From Arachis hypogaea (lineage: Eukaryota; Streptophyta; Magnoliopsida; Fabales; Fabaceae): a stretch of DNA of 64,000 bases. A program made the translations under genes and the position numbers. Positions 46,933 through 59,440 of this stretch are shown one piece after another (the first letter of the stretch is position 1; each line of letters begins with the position of its first letter). Under the pieces are notes generated by a model. The model saw only the letters and a list, made by a program, of their open reading frames with translations, had not been told where the DNA came from and did not search any database. The DNA lies in the NCBI RefSeq assembly GCF_003086295.3, contig NC_092054.1:37889294-37953293 (forward strand). The letters are read 5' to 3'.

Positions 46933-47661
46933 ATGGATCTAAGTGGAAATGAACAGTCCAGGAGGACTCTGGGGTCATATGCTAACCCCTCTACTGCTTC
47001 ATATGGGAGTAGTATCTGCATACCCTCCATTGGAGTCAGTAGCTTTGAGTTGAATCCTCAGCTCATTATCATGGTGCAGCAAAGCTACCAGTATTCCGGT
47101 CTTCCACATGAAGAACCTACAGAGTTTCTGGCACAGTTTTTACAAATTGCTGACACAGTACATGATAAGGAAGTAGATCAGGATGTCTACAGATTATTAC
47201 TATTTCCATTTGCTGTAAGAGACCAAGCCAAGAGGTGGTTAAATAACCAACCTAAGGCTAGCATAAGGACATGGAAACAGCTGACAGAAAAATTCCTGAA
47301 TCAATACTTTCCTCCAAAACGGATGACACAGCTAAGGCTGGACATCCAAGGCTTTAAACAAGGAGATAATGAATCTCTTTATAATGCCTGGGAGAGATAC
47401 AGAGAGATGCTACGAAAATGCCCTTCTGAAATATTTTCAGAGTGGGTTCAGTTAGACATCTTCTATTATGGGCTTACAGAAAGAGCTCAGATCTCTCTAG
47501 ATTACTCAGCTGGTGGATCTATCCACATGAGAAAGACAATTAAAGAAGCTCAAGAGCTCATTGATACAGTTGCTAGAAATCAGCATCTGTACCTAAGCAG
47601 TGACCCTTCCATGAAAGAAGAGGCTAAAACAGTAACTGCTGAACTCAGTCCTGCAGAGTAA
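46933..47661 (+). pseudogene. Athila gag
   Basis: From MDLSGNEQSRR the frame covers the gag core: FELNPQLIIMVQQ, YSGLPHEEPTEFLAQFLQIA, LLLFPFAVRDQAKRWLN, SIRTWKQLTEKFLNQYFPP, SLYNAWERYREMLRKCP, FYYGLTERAQISLD, AGGSIHMRKTIKEAQELI. This is the retrotransposon gag family signature in its Athila form. It stops at TAA (47659-47661), where the reading continues AAEFNQQLNFLTKQLAEFKD in the same frame. A CAA-to-TAA change is therefore likely. The nucleocapsid-like tail is in another frame after 47720. Confidence 0.88.
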
Positions 47662-47719
47662 GCTGCTGAATTCAATCAGCAATTGAATTTTCTAACAAAG
47701 CAGTTAGCTGAATTCAAGG

Positions 47720-48022
47720 ATGGCTAATATAAACATGGAAGTACAATTAAAGCAAACAAAGCAGCAGCTGTCAAAACAAATAACAGAAGAATGCCAAGCA
47801 GTTCAATTAAGAAGTGGGAAAGCACTAAATACCCCACTTCAAGGCAGCAGGAAACCAAGAAATGAGCAAACCACCCAAAATCCATCTGAGGACAGTAAGA
47901 GCCCAGGAAAAATAATTCTGGCGCTAAAATGCCAGAAGTTGGGTGGAAGGCTGGTGCTGAACGCCCAGACCATGCTCAGGACTGGCGTTCAACGCCAGAA
48001 ACAAGCAAGGATCTGGCGTTAA
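47720..48022 (+). pseudogene. Athila gag-pol linker (frame-shifted)
   Basis: Reads EECQAVQLRSGKALNTPLQ, the conserved linker between gag and protease in Athila-like elements. At about 47925-48110 the sequence becomes a run of TGGCGTTCAACGCCAG-type palindromes, after which the frame changes back. Confidence 0.75.
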
Positions 48023-48110
48023 ACGTCCAAAAGAAGCACAGTTCTGGCGTTCAAACGCCAGGAACAGATGAAGAGCTGGCGTCTAACGTCACTCCAGCTT
48101 CTAACTCTGG
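47925..48110. repeat. GGCGTTNAACGCC palindrome cluster inside the coding region
   Basis: Five to six units, in the linker between gag and protease, translated into variable peptides. The same motif family is seen in the LTRs and near 52169-52413. Confidence 0.9.
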
Positions 48111-51100
48111 CACTCAATTGCCAGTGAGGGATCAGACACACACAAGTGCTGATAACAACCCATCTAAAAAGGCTTCTTCAACCACTTCTGTAGGAAATAA
48201 AATTACAGCAACTAAGGTTGAGGAATATAAAGCCAAGATACCTTATCCTCAAAAACTCCACCAAGAGGAGCAGGATAAGCAATTTGCTCGCTTTACATAT
48301 TATCTCAGGACTCTTGAAATAAAGATTCGATTTGCAGAGGCACTTGAGCAAATACCTTCTTATGCCAAGTTCATGAAAGAGATCTTGAGTCATAAGAAGG
48401 ATTGGAGAGAAACTGAAAGAGTTCTCCTCACTGAAGAATGCAGTGCAGTCATTCTGAAAAGCTTTCCTGAAAAGCTTAAAGACCCTGGGAGTTTTCTGAT
48501 ACCATGCACATTAGAAGGTAATTACACCAAGACAGCTTTATGTGATCTTGGAGCAAGCATCAACCTAATACCTGCATCCACTATCAGAAAGCTTGGTTTA
48601 ACTGAAGAAGTTAAACCAACCCGGATATATCTCCAACTTGCTGATGGCTCCATTAAATACCCATTAGGCGTGATTGAAGACATGATTGTCAGAGTTGGGC
48701 CATTCGCCTTTCCCACTGACTTTGTAGTGCTGGAAATGGAGGAGCACAAGAGTGCTACTCTCATTCTAGGAAGACCCTTCCTAGCAACTGGACGAACTCT
48801 CATTGATGTCCAACAGGGGAAAATAACCCTGAGAGTCAATGATGATGAGTTTAAGTTGAATGCTGTCAAAGCCATGCAGCATCCAGACACATCAAAAGAC
48901 TGCATGAAAGTTGACCTTATTGACTCTTTGGTGGAAGAGATCAACATGGCTGTGAGTCTCGAATCAGAGTTGGAAGACATCTTTAAAGATGTTCAGCCTG
49001 ATTTGGAGGATTCAGAGGAAATGAAAGAGCCTCTGAAATTTCCTCTGGAAGAGGAAAAACCTCCTAAACCCGAGCTCAAACCATTACCACCATCCCTGAA
49101 ATATGCATTTCTGGGAGAAGGTGACACTTTTCCAGTGATCATAAGCTCTACTTTAAATCCACAGGAAGAGGAAGCACTTATTCAAGTGCTAAGGACACAC
49201 AAGACAGCTCTTGGGTGGTCCATAGGTGACCTTAAGGGCATAAGCCCAGCTAGATGCATGCACAAAATCTTATTGGAGGATAATGCTAAACCAGTGGTTC
49301 AACCACAGAGGCGGCTAAATCCAGCCATGAAGGAAGTGGTGCAAAAAGAGGTCACCAAATTACTGGAGGCTGGAATTATTTATCCTATTTCTGATAGCCC
49401 CTGGGTGAGCCCTGTTCAAGTTGTCCCCTAAAAGGGAGGCATGACAGTGGTTCATAATGAAAAGAATGAACTGGTTCCTACAAGAACAGTTACAGGGTGG
49501 CGCATGTGTATTGACTACAGAAGGCTCAATACAGCCACCAGAAAGGATCATTTTCCTTTACCATTCATAGACCAGATGCTAGAAAGATTGGCAGGTCATG
49601 ATTATTACTGCTTTTTGGATGGCTACTTAGGCTATAACCAGATTGCAGTAGATCCCCAGGATTAAGAGAAAACAGTATTCACATGTCCATCTGGAGTGTT
49701 TGCTTACAGAAGGATGCCATTTGGGCTATGTAATGCGCCTGCAACCTTCCAGAGATGCATGCTCTCTATTTTCTCTGATATGGTGGAGAAATTTCTGAAA
49801 GTCTTCATGGATGACTTCTCAGTATATGGAGACTCATTCAGCTCCTGTCTTGATCACCTGAAACTAGTTCTGAAAAGATGCCAAGAGACCAACCTGGTTT
49901 TAAACTGGGAAAAATGTCACTTTATGGTGACTGAAGGGATTGTCCTTGGGCATAAAATTTCAAACAAGGGAATAGAGGTGGATCAAGCAAAAATAGAGGT
50001 AATTGAAAAATTACCACCACCTGCCAATGTTAAGGCAATCAGAAGCTTTCTGGGGCATGCAGGATTCTATAGGAGGTTTATAAAGGATTTTTCAAAAATT
50101 GCAAAACCTCTGAGCAATCTGCTAGCTGCTGACACGCCATTTGTGTTTGACACAGAATGTCTGCAGGCGTTTGAAACGCTGAAAGCCAAGCTGGTCACAG
50201 CACCAGTTATTTCTGCACCAGACTGGACATTACCATTTGAGCTAATGTGTGATGCCAGTGATCACGCCATTGGTGCAGTACTGGGGCAGAGGCATGACAA
50301 GCTTCTGCATGTCATTTATTATGCTAGCCGCGTTCTAAATGATGCCCAGAAAAACTATACAACCACAGAAAAAGAATTGCTTGCAGTGGTTTATGCCATT
50401 GACAAGTTTAGATCATACTTGGTAGGATCAAAGGTGATTATGTATAATGACCATGCTGCTCTTAAATATCTACTCACAAAGCAGGATTCAAAACCCAGGC
50501 TCATAAGATGGGTGTTGCTTCTGCAAGAGTTTCATATAGAAATAAGAGACAGAAAATGGACAGAGAACTAAGTGGCTGATTATCTGTCCCGGATAGAGCC
50601 AATAGAAGGGACGTCATTCCCCTCTCTTGAAATCTCTGAGACCTTTCCGGATGAGCATTTGTTTGCCATACAGGAAACACCATGGTTTGCAGACATTGCA
50701 AACTACAAAGCTGCAAGGTTTATTCCCAAGGAGTACAGCAGGCAACAAAAGAAAAAATTAATTACTGATGCAAAGTACTACTTGTGGGATGAACCCTATC
50801 TCTTTAAGAGATGTGCAGATGGCATAATCCGCAGGTGTGTGCCTAAAGAAGAAGCACAAAGGATCTTATGGCATTGCCATGGGTCACAATATGGAGGTCA
50901 TTTCGGAGGTGAGCGAACAGCCACCAAGGTCCTCCAATGTGGCTTCTACTGGCCTACACTCTACAGAGACTCCCGAGAGTTTGTACGTAACTGTGATAGT
51001 TGCCAGAGAGCTGGTAATTTACCTCACAGTTACGCCATACCTCAACAAGGAATCTTGGAGATTGAGTTGTTTGATGTATGGGGTATTGATTTCATGGGGC

Positions 51101-51693
51101 CTTTCCCACCATCATACTCAAACACTTATATTCTGGTGGCAGTTGACTATGTATCAAAATGGGTTGAGGCCATTGCCACACCCACCAATGATACTAAAAC
51201 AGTGCTGAAATTCCTCCAGAAACATATATTCAGCAGGTTTGGTGTCCCCAGGGTACTAATCAGTGATGGGGGCACTCACTTCTGCAACAAACAGCTTTAC
51301 TCTGCCATGGTCCGGTATGGGATTCGTCACAAGGTGGCGACTCCATATCATCCACAGACAAATGGGCAAGATGAAGTCTCTAATAGAGAACTAAAAAGAA
51401 TCTTGGAACGGACTGTAAGTACCCGTAGAAAGGATTGGGCACGAAGCTTGGATGATGCTCTGTGGGCTTACAGAACAGCATTCAAGACTCCTATAGGGAC
51501 CTCTCCATACCAACTTGTGTATGGTAAGGCATGCCACCTGCCCGTGGAACTGGAACATAAAGCCTACTGGGCAACCAGATTCCTAAACTTTGATGCCAAA
51601 TTAGCTGGAGAAAAAAGATTGCTCCAGCTAAATGAGCTAGAGGAATTCAGATTCACTGCTTTCGAAAATGCCAAGCTTTATAAAGAAAAATAA
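47929..51693 (+). pseudogene. Athila pol: protease, reverse transcriptase, RNase H, integrase
   Basis: Protease: CDLGASINLIP, with ILGRPFLATG downstream. Reverse transcriptase: [63 protein letters not shown], and the catalytic FMDDFSVYG. RNase [29 protein letters not shown]. Integrase: an HHCC finger ([20 protein letters not shown]), then core acidic residues in [17 protein letters not shown] and QDEVSNRE. Stops at 49429-49431, 49664-49666 and 50570-50572 split the frame, the last two at positions where related elements have glutamine (CAA). At 51691 an A-rich run shifts the frame. All catalytic residues seen are intact. Confidence 0.92.
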
Positions 51694-51961
51694 AAAAAAG
51701 TGGCATGAGAGAAAGCTATCATCTAGAATCTTTGAACCAGGACAAAAGGTTCTGTTGTTTAACTCTAGGCTCAGGCTATTCCCCGGGAAACTGAAGTCCC
51801 GGTGGAGGGGACCATATGTGATTACAAGTGTATCACCATATGGTTATGTGGAGCTTCAGGATATTGATTCTGACAAAAAGTTTGTTGTTAATGGACAGAG
51901 AATCAAGCACTATCTTGAAGGCAATGTTGAGCAAGAGTGCTCAAGGCTGAAGCTAGATTAA
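51668..51961 (+). pseudogene. Athila integrase C-terminus (shifted frame)
   Basis: Reads KKWHERKLSSRIFEPGQKVL, then LKSRWRGPYVITSVSPYGYV, the GPY/F module at the integrase end. It belongs to pol and is separated by the A-run frameshift near 51691-51700. Confidence 0.85.
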
Positions 51962-52973
51962 AAGCTCAGCAAGGTCCAGCTAAAGACAATAAAGAAGCGC
52001 TTGCTGGGAGGCAACCCAGCCATGGGGCATCACTTCCTCTAAGCATTTTGCCCTATTCTTGATTTTATTTGTTTATATAAAGTTCACTGATACTAAGGTA
52101 AAGAGTCAATTGTATAAGTTCACAGGGTTACAGAAGAATTCTGCACACAAAACAGAGAAAAAGAGCTCACTGGCAAGAAAACGCCAGAAAGAAGCATCTT
52201 TTGGGCGTTGAACGCCAGAAAGAAGCTCCTTCTGGGCGTTTAACACCAGATTTACAGCGTCCTGGGCGTTCAGAAAAACGCCCAGTGACAAAGGAGTTCC
52301 TGGCGTTCAACGCCAGAAAGAAGCAGCAGCTGGGCGTTGAACGCCCAGGAGAGGCAGCATTTGGGCGTTGAATGCCCAAAACATGCAGCGTTTGGGCGTT
52401 CAAACGCCAGGATGGTGGGGAGGAGGTGAATTCGTTTTTACTCCACATTTTTCATTCTAAATTTAATTTTCATGTTTCCATTCATGATTTCTTGCATAAA
52501 CATGTTAAGAACCTTGATTTCTAAAATCCCTAATTTCTAAAAACCCTATTTTAAAAATATCAAATGTATCTTAATCCATAAGCACAAATCCTTTTTTTCA
52601 ATCCAATTCAACTCTTTTTCAAAATTTTCAAAACAAATCTATCTCTTTTCATTCAAAAATCTTTTCAACTAATCAATATCTTTTTCAAAAATCCAATTTT
52701 ATCTTTTTCAAATATCTTTCATATCTTTTCAATTTTAAATTATATCTTTTCTTATCATACTTATTTTTTTAAAAAAAATCATATCTTCTATCTTATCTTT
52801 CTCACTATTTTCGAAAACGCACCCCCCTCTCCCTTTAAATATGGGTTCGGCCTCCCTCCCCTCCCATCCACCATTGCACCTAGCTCTCCTTCTCTCCCTC
52901 TCCTTTCTTTTTTTTTTGCTTGAGGACAAGCAAATCTCTAAGTTTGGTGTGCTTACCCATGATCACTAAGATC
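51962..52973 (+). other. Spacer between pol and the third ORF, with palindrome cluster
   Basis: Non-coding. Contains the palindrome cluster at 52169-52413, then a U-rich stretch and a TTAAGTTTGGTGT word similar to those before the LTR and gag. This may be a leader for the next ORF. Confidence 0.6.
52169..52413. repeat. GGCGTTNAACGCC palindrome cluster after pol
   Basis: About eight units (TGGGCGTTGAACGCCAGAAA and variants) spaced about 30 bp apart. Confidence 0.92.
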
Positions 52974-54107
52974 ATGGCTCCTAAAGGAAAACAACCCACT
53001 CCAAGAGGCAAGAAAGAAAGCGTTCCAAAACCACTTTGGAATCAAGGGAAGTTCTTAACTAAAGAACATTCAGACCATTATTACAAAATAATGGGTCTAA
53101 GATCAGTGATCCCGGAAGTTAGATTCGATCTGAAAGAAGACGAATATCCGGAGATCCAGGAGCAAATTCGAATCAGGAACTGGGAGATCCTAGCTAATCC
53201 TGAAACGAAAGTGGGAAGGAATATGGTCCAGGAGTTCTATGCTAATATGTGGCATACAGACAGGCAAAGACTATCTGGATCTGCTATCTATGACTATCGG
53301 ACCTTGGTCAGAGGAAAGATTATTCATACCCACCCTGACAAGATCAGAGAGATCTTAAAGCTGCCTTAGCTGAAAGATGATCAAGACTCCTTCAATAGGA
53401 GAATGATGAGAACAGACAAGGGCCTGAATAAGATCCTAGAGGATATATGTATCCCTGGAGCCAGGTGGACCACCAGCACGAAGGGTGTCCCAAATCAACT
53501 CAAAAGAGAAGATCTCAAACCAGTCGCCAGAGGATGGCTGGACTTCATTGGGCATTCTCTGCTGCCCACTAGCAACCGTTCTGAAGTCACTATTAGAAGA
53601 GCAGTGATGATCCATTGCATCATGATGGGAAAAGAAGTGGAAGTTCATCAACTGATTTCAACTGAATTCTACAAAATTGCAAACAAAAATTCCAAAGATG
53701 CCAGGCTGGCTTATCCAAGCTTGATTTCTATGCTCTGCAAGGATGCTGGAGTAAGGATGGGAATAACTGAGTATATCTCAGTTGAGCGGTCAATCACCAA
53801 AGCATCAATGGAAAAACAACAAGCACAGGATGACCCCATCAAGAAGAGAACACGGGAAATTCTCCCAGAAATCCCTCAATCTGAATACTGGGAGTATCTT
53901 GAAACATCTATTACCAAGATGCAAGAAGCTATGGAACAAATACAGAAAGAACAGAAGGAACAAAGTAGCATTCTTTGCTATTTGCTTAAAGAACAGGAGG
54001 AGCAAGGGCGTGATTTAAGGGAATTGAAGCGCCAGAAATTATCTCTTGAAAGACCAAGCACCCCGCAGATTAGAGGAACATCCACTTCCCAGAACAAAGG
54101 TTGTTAA
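52974..54107 (+). pseudogene. Athila third ORF (post-pol, plant-transposon-protein type)
   Basis: The frame from MAPKGKQPTPRGKKES (52974) to TAA (54107) is open except for one TAG at 53367-53369, likely CAG before. It reads FLTKEHSDHYYKIMGLRSVI, NMVQEFYANMW, then past the stop GWLDFIGHSLLPTSNRSEVT, RRAVMIHCIMMGKEVEVHQL, and a glutamine/glutamate-rich coiled-coil tail (MQEAMEQIQKEQKEQ). Domains with this pattern (YANM...; F....L.PT.....V......L..I..G) occur after pol in Athila elements, at the env-like position, but no signal peptide or membrane segment is seen. Function unknown. Confidence 0.75.
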
Positions 54108-55215
54108 ATTCCAATCTTAGCCTTAACTTTGTGATAACTGTTTTTTTTTAGTTTTACCTTAGGAGTCATATAGTAGTAATTAGTATCTATATTTTTTATT
54201 TTATCCCCAATTAAGCTATAATTTAATTTTATCATCATCATTAAACATGAATAAAATAGAAGAATTTCTTTAGAATAAGAGGCAATATTTTTCGAGTTTT
54301 TAATAAGATAAATTCTAATTATTTACATGTGGTGGCAATGCTTTCTGTCTTCTGAATGAATGCTTGAACAGTGCATATGTCTTTTGAATTTGAGGTTTAA
54401 GACTGTTAAATATGTTGGCTCTTGAAAGAATGATGAACATGAGACATGTTATTGATAATCTAAAAAATCATAAAAATGATTCTTGAAGCAAGAAAAAGCA
54501 GCAAAGAACAAAGCTTGCAGAAAAACAAAAGCAAGCAGAAAAAGTCAAAAGCTCTTAAAACCAAAAGGCAAGAGCAAAAAGCCAATAACCCTTAAAACCA
54601 AAAGGAAAGGGTAAATAAAAAGGATCCCAAGGCTTTGAGCATCAGTGGATAGGAGGGCCTAAAGGAATAAAATCCTGGCCTAAGCGGCTAAATCAAGCTG
54701 TCCCTAACCATGTGCTTGTGGCGTGAAGGTGTCAAGTGAAAACTTGAGACTGAGCGGTTAAAGTCAAGGTCCAAAGCAAAAGAAGAGTGTGCTTAAGAAC
54801 CCTGGACACCTCTAATTGGGGACTTTAGCAAAGCTGAGTCACAATCTAAAAAGGTTCACCCAATTATGTGTCTGTGGCATTTATGTATCCAGTGGTAATA
54901 CTGGAAAACAAAGTGCTTAGGGCCACGGCCAAGACTCATAAAGTAGCTGTGTTCAAGAATCAACATACTGAACTAGGAGAATCAATATCACTATCTGAAT
55001 TCTGAGTTCCTATAGATGCCAATCACTCTGAGCTTCAATGGATAAAGTGAGATGCCAAAACTGTTCAGAAGCAAAAAGCTACTAGCCCCGCTCATCTAAT
55101 TAGGATCAGAGCTTCACTCAAAAACTCTGAGATATTATTGCTTCTTAAATTATTTGTATTCTATTTTATTTATCTAAGTTGCTTGAGGACAAGTAATAGT
55201 TTAAGTTTCGTGTTG
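54108..55215 (+). other. Athila 3' untranslated internal region
   Basis: No ORF of note. Contains duplicated AAAACCAAAAGG(C/A)AAG words (54540-54615) and, before the 3' LTR, the GCTTGAGGACAAG and TTTAAGTTTCGTGTTG motifs. A classic purine-only tract is not obvious. Confidence 0.6.
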
Positions 55216-56743
55216 TGATGAGCGGATATTTTATACGCTTTTTGGGGTTAATTTCATATAGTTTTTAGTATGTTTTAGTTAGTTTTTAGTTTATTTTCAT
55301 TAGTTTCTAGGCAAAATTCATATTTCTGGACTTTACTATGAGTTTGTGTATTTTTCTGTAATTTCATGTATTTTCTGGCTGAAATTGAGGGAGCTGAGCA
55401 AAAATCTGATTCAGGCTGAAAAAGGACTGCTGATGCTGTTGGATTCTGACCTTCCTGCACTCAAAGTGGATTTTCTGGAGCTACAAGACTCCAAATGGCG
55501 CGCTTCCAATTGCGTTGGAAAGTAGACATACAGGGCTTTCCAGAAATATATAATAGTCCATACTTTTCTCAAGGATAGACGACGTAAATTGGCGTTCAAC
55601 GATGCTGCAGTCTGGCGTCCAGCGCCAGAAACAAGTTACAAAGTGGTGTTCAACGCCAGAAAAGGATCCAAAGCTGGCGTTGAACGCCCAAAACAGCCCT
55701 ATGCACGTGATTAGCTTAAGTCTCAGCCCCAGCACACACCAAGTGGGCCTCAGAAGTGGATTTATGCACCATCTATCATAGTTTACTCATTTTCTGTAAA
55801 CCTAGGTTACTAGTTTAGTATTTAAACAACTTTTAGAGGTTTATTTCGCATCTCATGACATTTTAGATCTGAACTTTGTACCTTTTGACGGCATGAGTCT
55901 CTAAACTCCATTGTTGGGGGTGAGGAGCTCTGCTGTGTCTCGATGAATTAATGCAAGTATTTCTGTTTTCCATTCAAACATGCGTGTTCCTATCTAAGAT
56001 ATCCATTCTCACTTCAATGTGAATATGATGAACGTGACAATCATCATCATTCCCCCACGAATGTGTGCCTGACAACCACTTCCGTTCCACCATAGAATGA
56101 ATGAATATCTCTTGGATCTCTTAATCAGAATCCTCGTGGTATAAGCTAGATTGATGGCAGCATTCAAGAGAATCCGAAAAGTCTAAACCTTGTCTGTGGT
56201 ATTCCGAGTAGGATTCAGGGATTGAATGACTGTGACGAGCTTCAAACTCGAGAGTGTTGGGCATAGTGACAGACGCAAAAGGATAGTAAATCCTATTCCG
56301 GTACGATTGAGAACCTGCAGATGATTAGCCGTGCGGTGACAGCGCATTTGGACCCTTTTCACTGGAAGGATGGATGGTAGCCATTGACAATGGTGATCCA
56401 CCAACACACAGCTTGCCATAGGAGGACGTGCGTGCGTGAATCAGGAAACAGAGGAAAGCAGAAATTCAGAAGACAAAGCATCTCCAAAACTCCAACATAT
56501 TCTCCATTAGTGCATACAAGTATAATTTGTGTTCTACCCTTTTATTCCTTGCAATCAAATTTGATAAGTGAATTATTTTATTGTTTTCCTGACTAAGAGT
56601 TACAAGATAACCATAGATTGCTTCAAGCCAACAATCTCCGTGGAATCGACCCTTACTCACGTAAGGTATTACTTGGACGACCCAGTGCACTTGCTGGTTA
56701 GTGGTACGAGTTGTAAAAAGTGTGATTTACAATTCGTGCACCA
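55216..56743 (+). repeat. Athila 3' LTR (1,528 bp)
   Basis: Same ends as the 5' LTR. The 8-bp deletion near 55600 removes half of one GGCGTTCAACGCC palindrome. Confidence 0.94.
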
Positions 56744-56748
56744 GGTCA

Positions 56749-59435
56749 GCAGAGTCTCGAGTCTCCACCTGGAGCACGTGGTGGCTAGCCACTGCTTTCT
56801 CCCAGGGAACTCGTGCCTCTGATAGTGGAAGTGCAAATCACAATTATCAATAATTTAGCATATACATGCATTCATTCTCATCCATGGATCAACATCCATC
56901 TCAGCCATCCGGCTCACGGTTCAGTCCAGAACCAGCCAATATTCATAGCATACACAGCCATTCCGGCTCACGGTTCAATCCAAAACCAGCCAATATTCAT
57001 CATCATACACAGCCATTCCGGCCCATAACAAAAAAGCACTTCCACCAATCAACATCATCAAATTCATAAAATCGGCATTTAAGCCATAAATCACTTTTTC
57101 TCAATTCATTTCACTTTGAAATCAAGTTTCAACTCTTTTCAGCCTTGGCTTTAAAGATCTCATTTCTCAAATCATCTCAGGCTCATGAGCCACTTTTACT
57201 CAAGGTAAATTCCCCTTTGAAAACAATGCCACTCTCGGCATGCTCTTTCCAAACTTCCATAATCATGGCAAGTTAAAGATTTATTTTGAAACATTCAAAA
57301 TCATCCATTCAACAATGGGATTTTATAACAAAAGTTCCTTGGCAGAGTCCCAAGTCTTTAGGGGAGGATAACATAACTCATTTCGCAAATTCATTTAAAA
57401 TCATTAAAACCTTGGCTTTCCGATTTGAGTAATAAAATAGGGTCTAAGCTAAACCGAGTCACGTAATCATTTACTTCTTTCTAAGCCGTTTCCTTTACTT
57501 AGGCAAAACCAGCTTTAACCCCCACGATGAATTCTAAAGCATTTCAACTGTTCAAAATTGTTTTAGTCTTGCAAAAATTCAGAATTCAAAGAGTACTTAA
57601 AACCTTTCTCAAAACATTTCAAAATGAAACTTGTTAATAGACATTCCGGTTCTTTCAAAGTCATTGAAACTTCTTTAATTGAAACCCCCAAGTCAAATTC
57701 AAAGGCATAAACCCTTTTCACATTCAAACAGCTTTAAAACACAAGTTTTATCTAAATAACTTTCTCCTGAAAGAGATACAATGCCTTTCTTAAGAAGCAA
57801 GACTAAATCACAATTTCTTCTTTACTAATTCATTTCGAAAGCATGAATCATCATTTTCTCGATAATTCAAATAAAATAGTAGAAGTCTTTAACTCATCAC
57901 TTTCCAGAAAATATTTCAATAAAGACTCGGATTTTATAAAAATTTCGACAGCATTTCCCCTAAAACTTGGACTTTGCCACCCGGTTCGGGTCCCAACAAA
58001 CCGTCTACAATCCTTTTCAGCAGCCCAAAATCCAAAATCAGTTCAAGGAAAGCTAAACCCAACAGTCATCTCAATTCCATATTCCAGGAAAACCGTTTCA
58101 AAAATCAAATCATTATCAGCCGAATAAACTCATTTCTAAAGTTTCAAAGAAACGATTCAGTAATAATCATTTATCAAAAACCAGATCATTTAAAGCAAAC
58201 CAGGCTGAATTCAAGAGTGTATTCTATTTTTCACATTCCTAAGAAAATCCATTCAACTCAAATCAATTCTCAACAGATTAAACTCGATCTCAAAGCTTTA
58301 AAAAAATCAACTTGAAAAGCATTTCATTTCACAAAACCACACAACAATTCAACCAACAGACGTTCGTAACCAACCAAGGCAAATCAAGCCATACATAAGG
58401 CCGATACAATCACCAAATATACATTCTCTCACATCAGTATCCATATGTAATAATTTCAATATATAAGAATATAGTTTTTAGAAAGCGCCCCTACTTCAAA
58501 ACGCAAATCCATAACCCAAAAGTCTCACAGAGTCCTTTCCGCCTCAATCCGAACTGACAGCAACCAAAACCTCAGCTCCCAACCACGTTCGCAATAACCA
58601 TAGCAACACTAATCGCAACATATAATAATCAGGACTCGATCTCACGTTACCAAAACTCATATTCATTAACCAAACACAACTGAATACCAACGCGAGGCTT
58701 TTCGAAACATAATTTTTTACCAAAATTACACAATGAGGCAGCTGTGATTTCGAGCCAGCCCGGCAACAGCTGATGGCGCGAGCAACTCTTCCCTCTCCCT
58801 TCCTTCTCTGTTCGGCGGTGCCAAGTTTCCCTTCCACTATCAATGGGTGTGGGATGCGCAGGGAAGAGGGTGAAGAGAGGCTGGAGCTGCTGTGTGTTTT
58901 GGTTTGAGGAAAGGGGGAGCATTTGTGTTGCTGCCGCTGGGTTAGGGGAGAATGTAACCGGGTCACGGGGTAGGGTTTCAGGGTTAGGGACCTTATGGTA
59001 ATTTCACATAAAATTGAGAATAATATAATAATTAAAACCCACATTAAATCCAATACTAATTGCATATAGAAATTACTATTTGCTCAATAATTTTACAAAT
59101 TATTTTCTATAAAATGCCCAAATCTAAAATTTAGAAATAATATAATTAATTTCTCTATTTTCCAAAATAACAGTATTAATATTTAAAATATTAATTATTT
59201 AATCCAAACATATAGAAATCCTTATTATTTCACAACTACCAACTTTATAATTTAAATATAGAAAATAATCTAATAATTATAAAATTGGATAATAATCTCA
59301 ATTTATTTCAAATTCAATAAATCAAAACCTGCTTTAATTTTCTTTAATAGAGAAATTTCTGAAATTAAAGCTACAGAAACACTGAATTTGAAATTAGCTA
59401 ATGATAGCCCTTTTTTAAAGGTCTTGGGTCTTACA
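56749..59435. other. Right part of the large host LTR
   Basis: Continuation of 43564-44700 after the Athila insertion. Contains a short tandem repeat of CCGGCTCACGGTTCA units (about 56910-57020). A GC-rich stretch at 58540-58980 is open on the minus strand, but its product has no known motif. Confidence 0.7.
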
Positions 59436-59440
59436 CCCAC

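Larger units (their letters stand above)
44701..56743 (+). mobile_element. Full-length Athila-type Ty3-gypsy retrotransposon, 12.0 kb
   Basis: LTRs at 44701-46236 and 55216-56743, TGATGAGCGG at the start and GTGCACCA at the end. The target duplication GGTCA is at 44696-44700 and 56744-56748. Between them lie a primer site, gag, protease, reverse transcriptase, RNase H, integrase and a further ORF after pol, the Athila layout. All three coding regions contain stop codons or frameshifts, so this copy is not autonomous now. In peanut the abundant element with this plan is FIDEL; equating them is a guess without alignment. Confidence 0.93.
43564..59435 (-). mobile_element. Large LTR (about 3.8 kb without its insertion), probable solo LTR of a chromovirus-type gypsy
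   Basis: Ends TGTAACACCCTAAC (43564) and GGGTCTTACA (59435), flanked by CCCAC at 43559-43563 and 59436-59440. Removing it restores the sequence seen in copy A, an internal proof of the boundaries. It is split by the Athila element at 44701-56743, leaving about 3.8 kb of its own. No primer site, gag or pol is attached. Long LTRs with TGTAA..TTACA ends are typical of Tekay/Del chromoviruses. The minus orientation is inferred from the GC-rich, gene-like segment at 58540-58980, which reads as a leader-like region on the minus strand. Confidence 0.8.

Noticed and set aside
58544..59065. Minus-strand frame of 173 codons
   Set aside because: Lies in the GC-rich part of the large LTR and contains no recognised motif; treated as LTR leader sequence.
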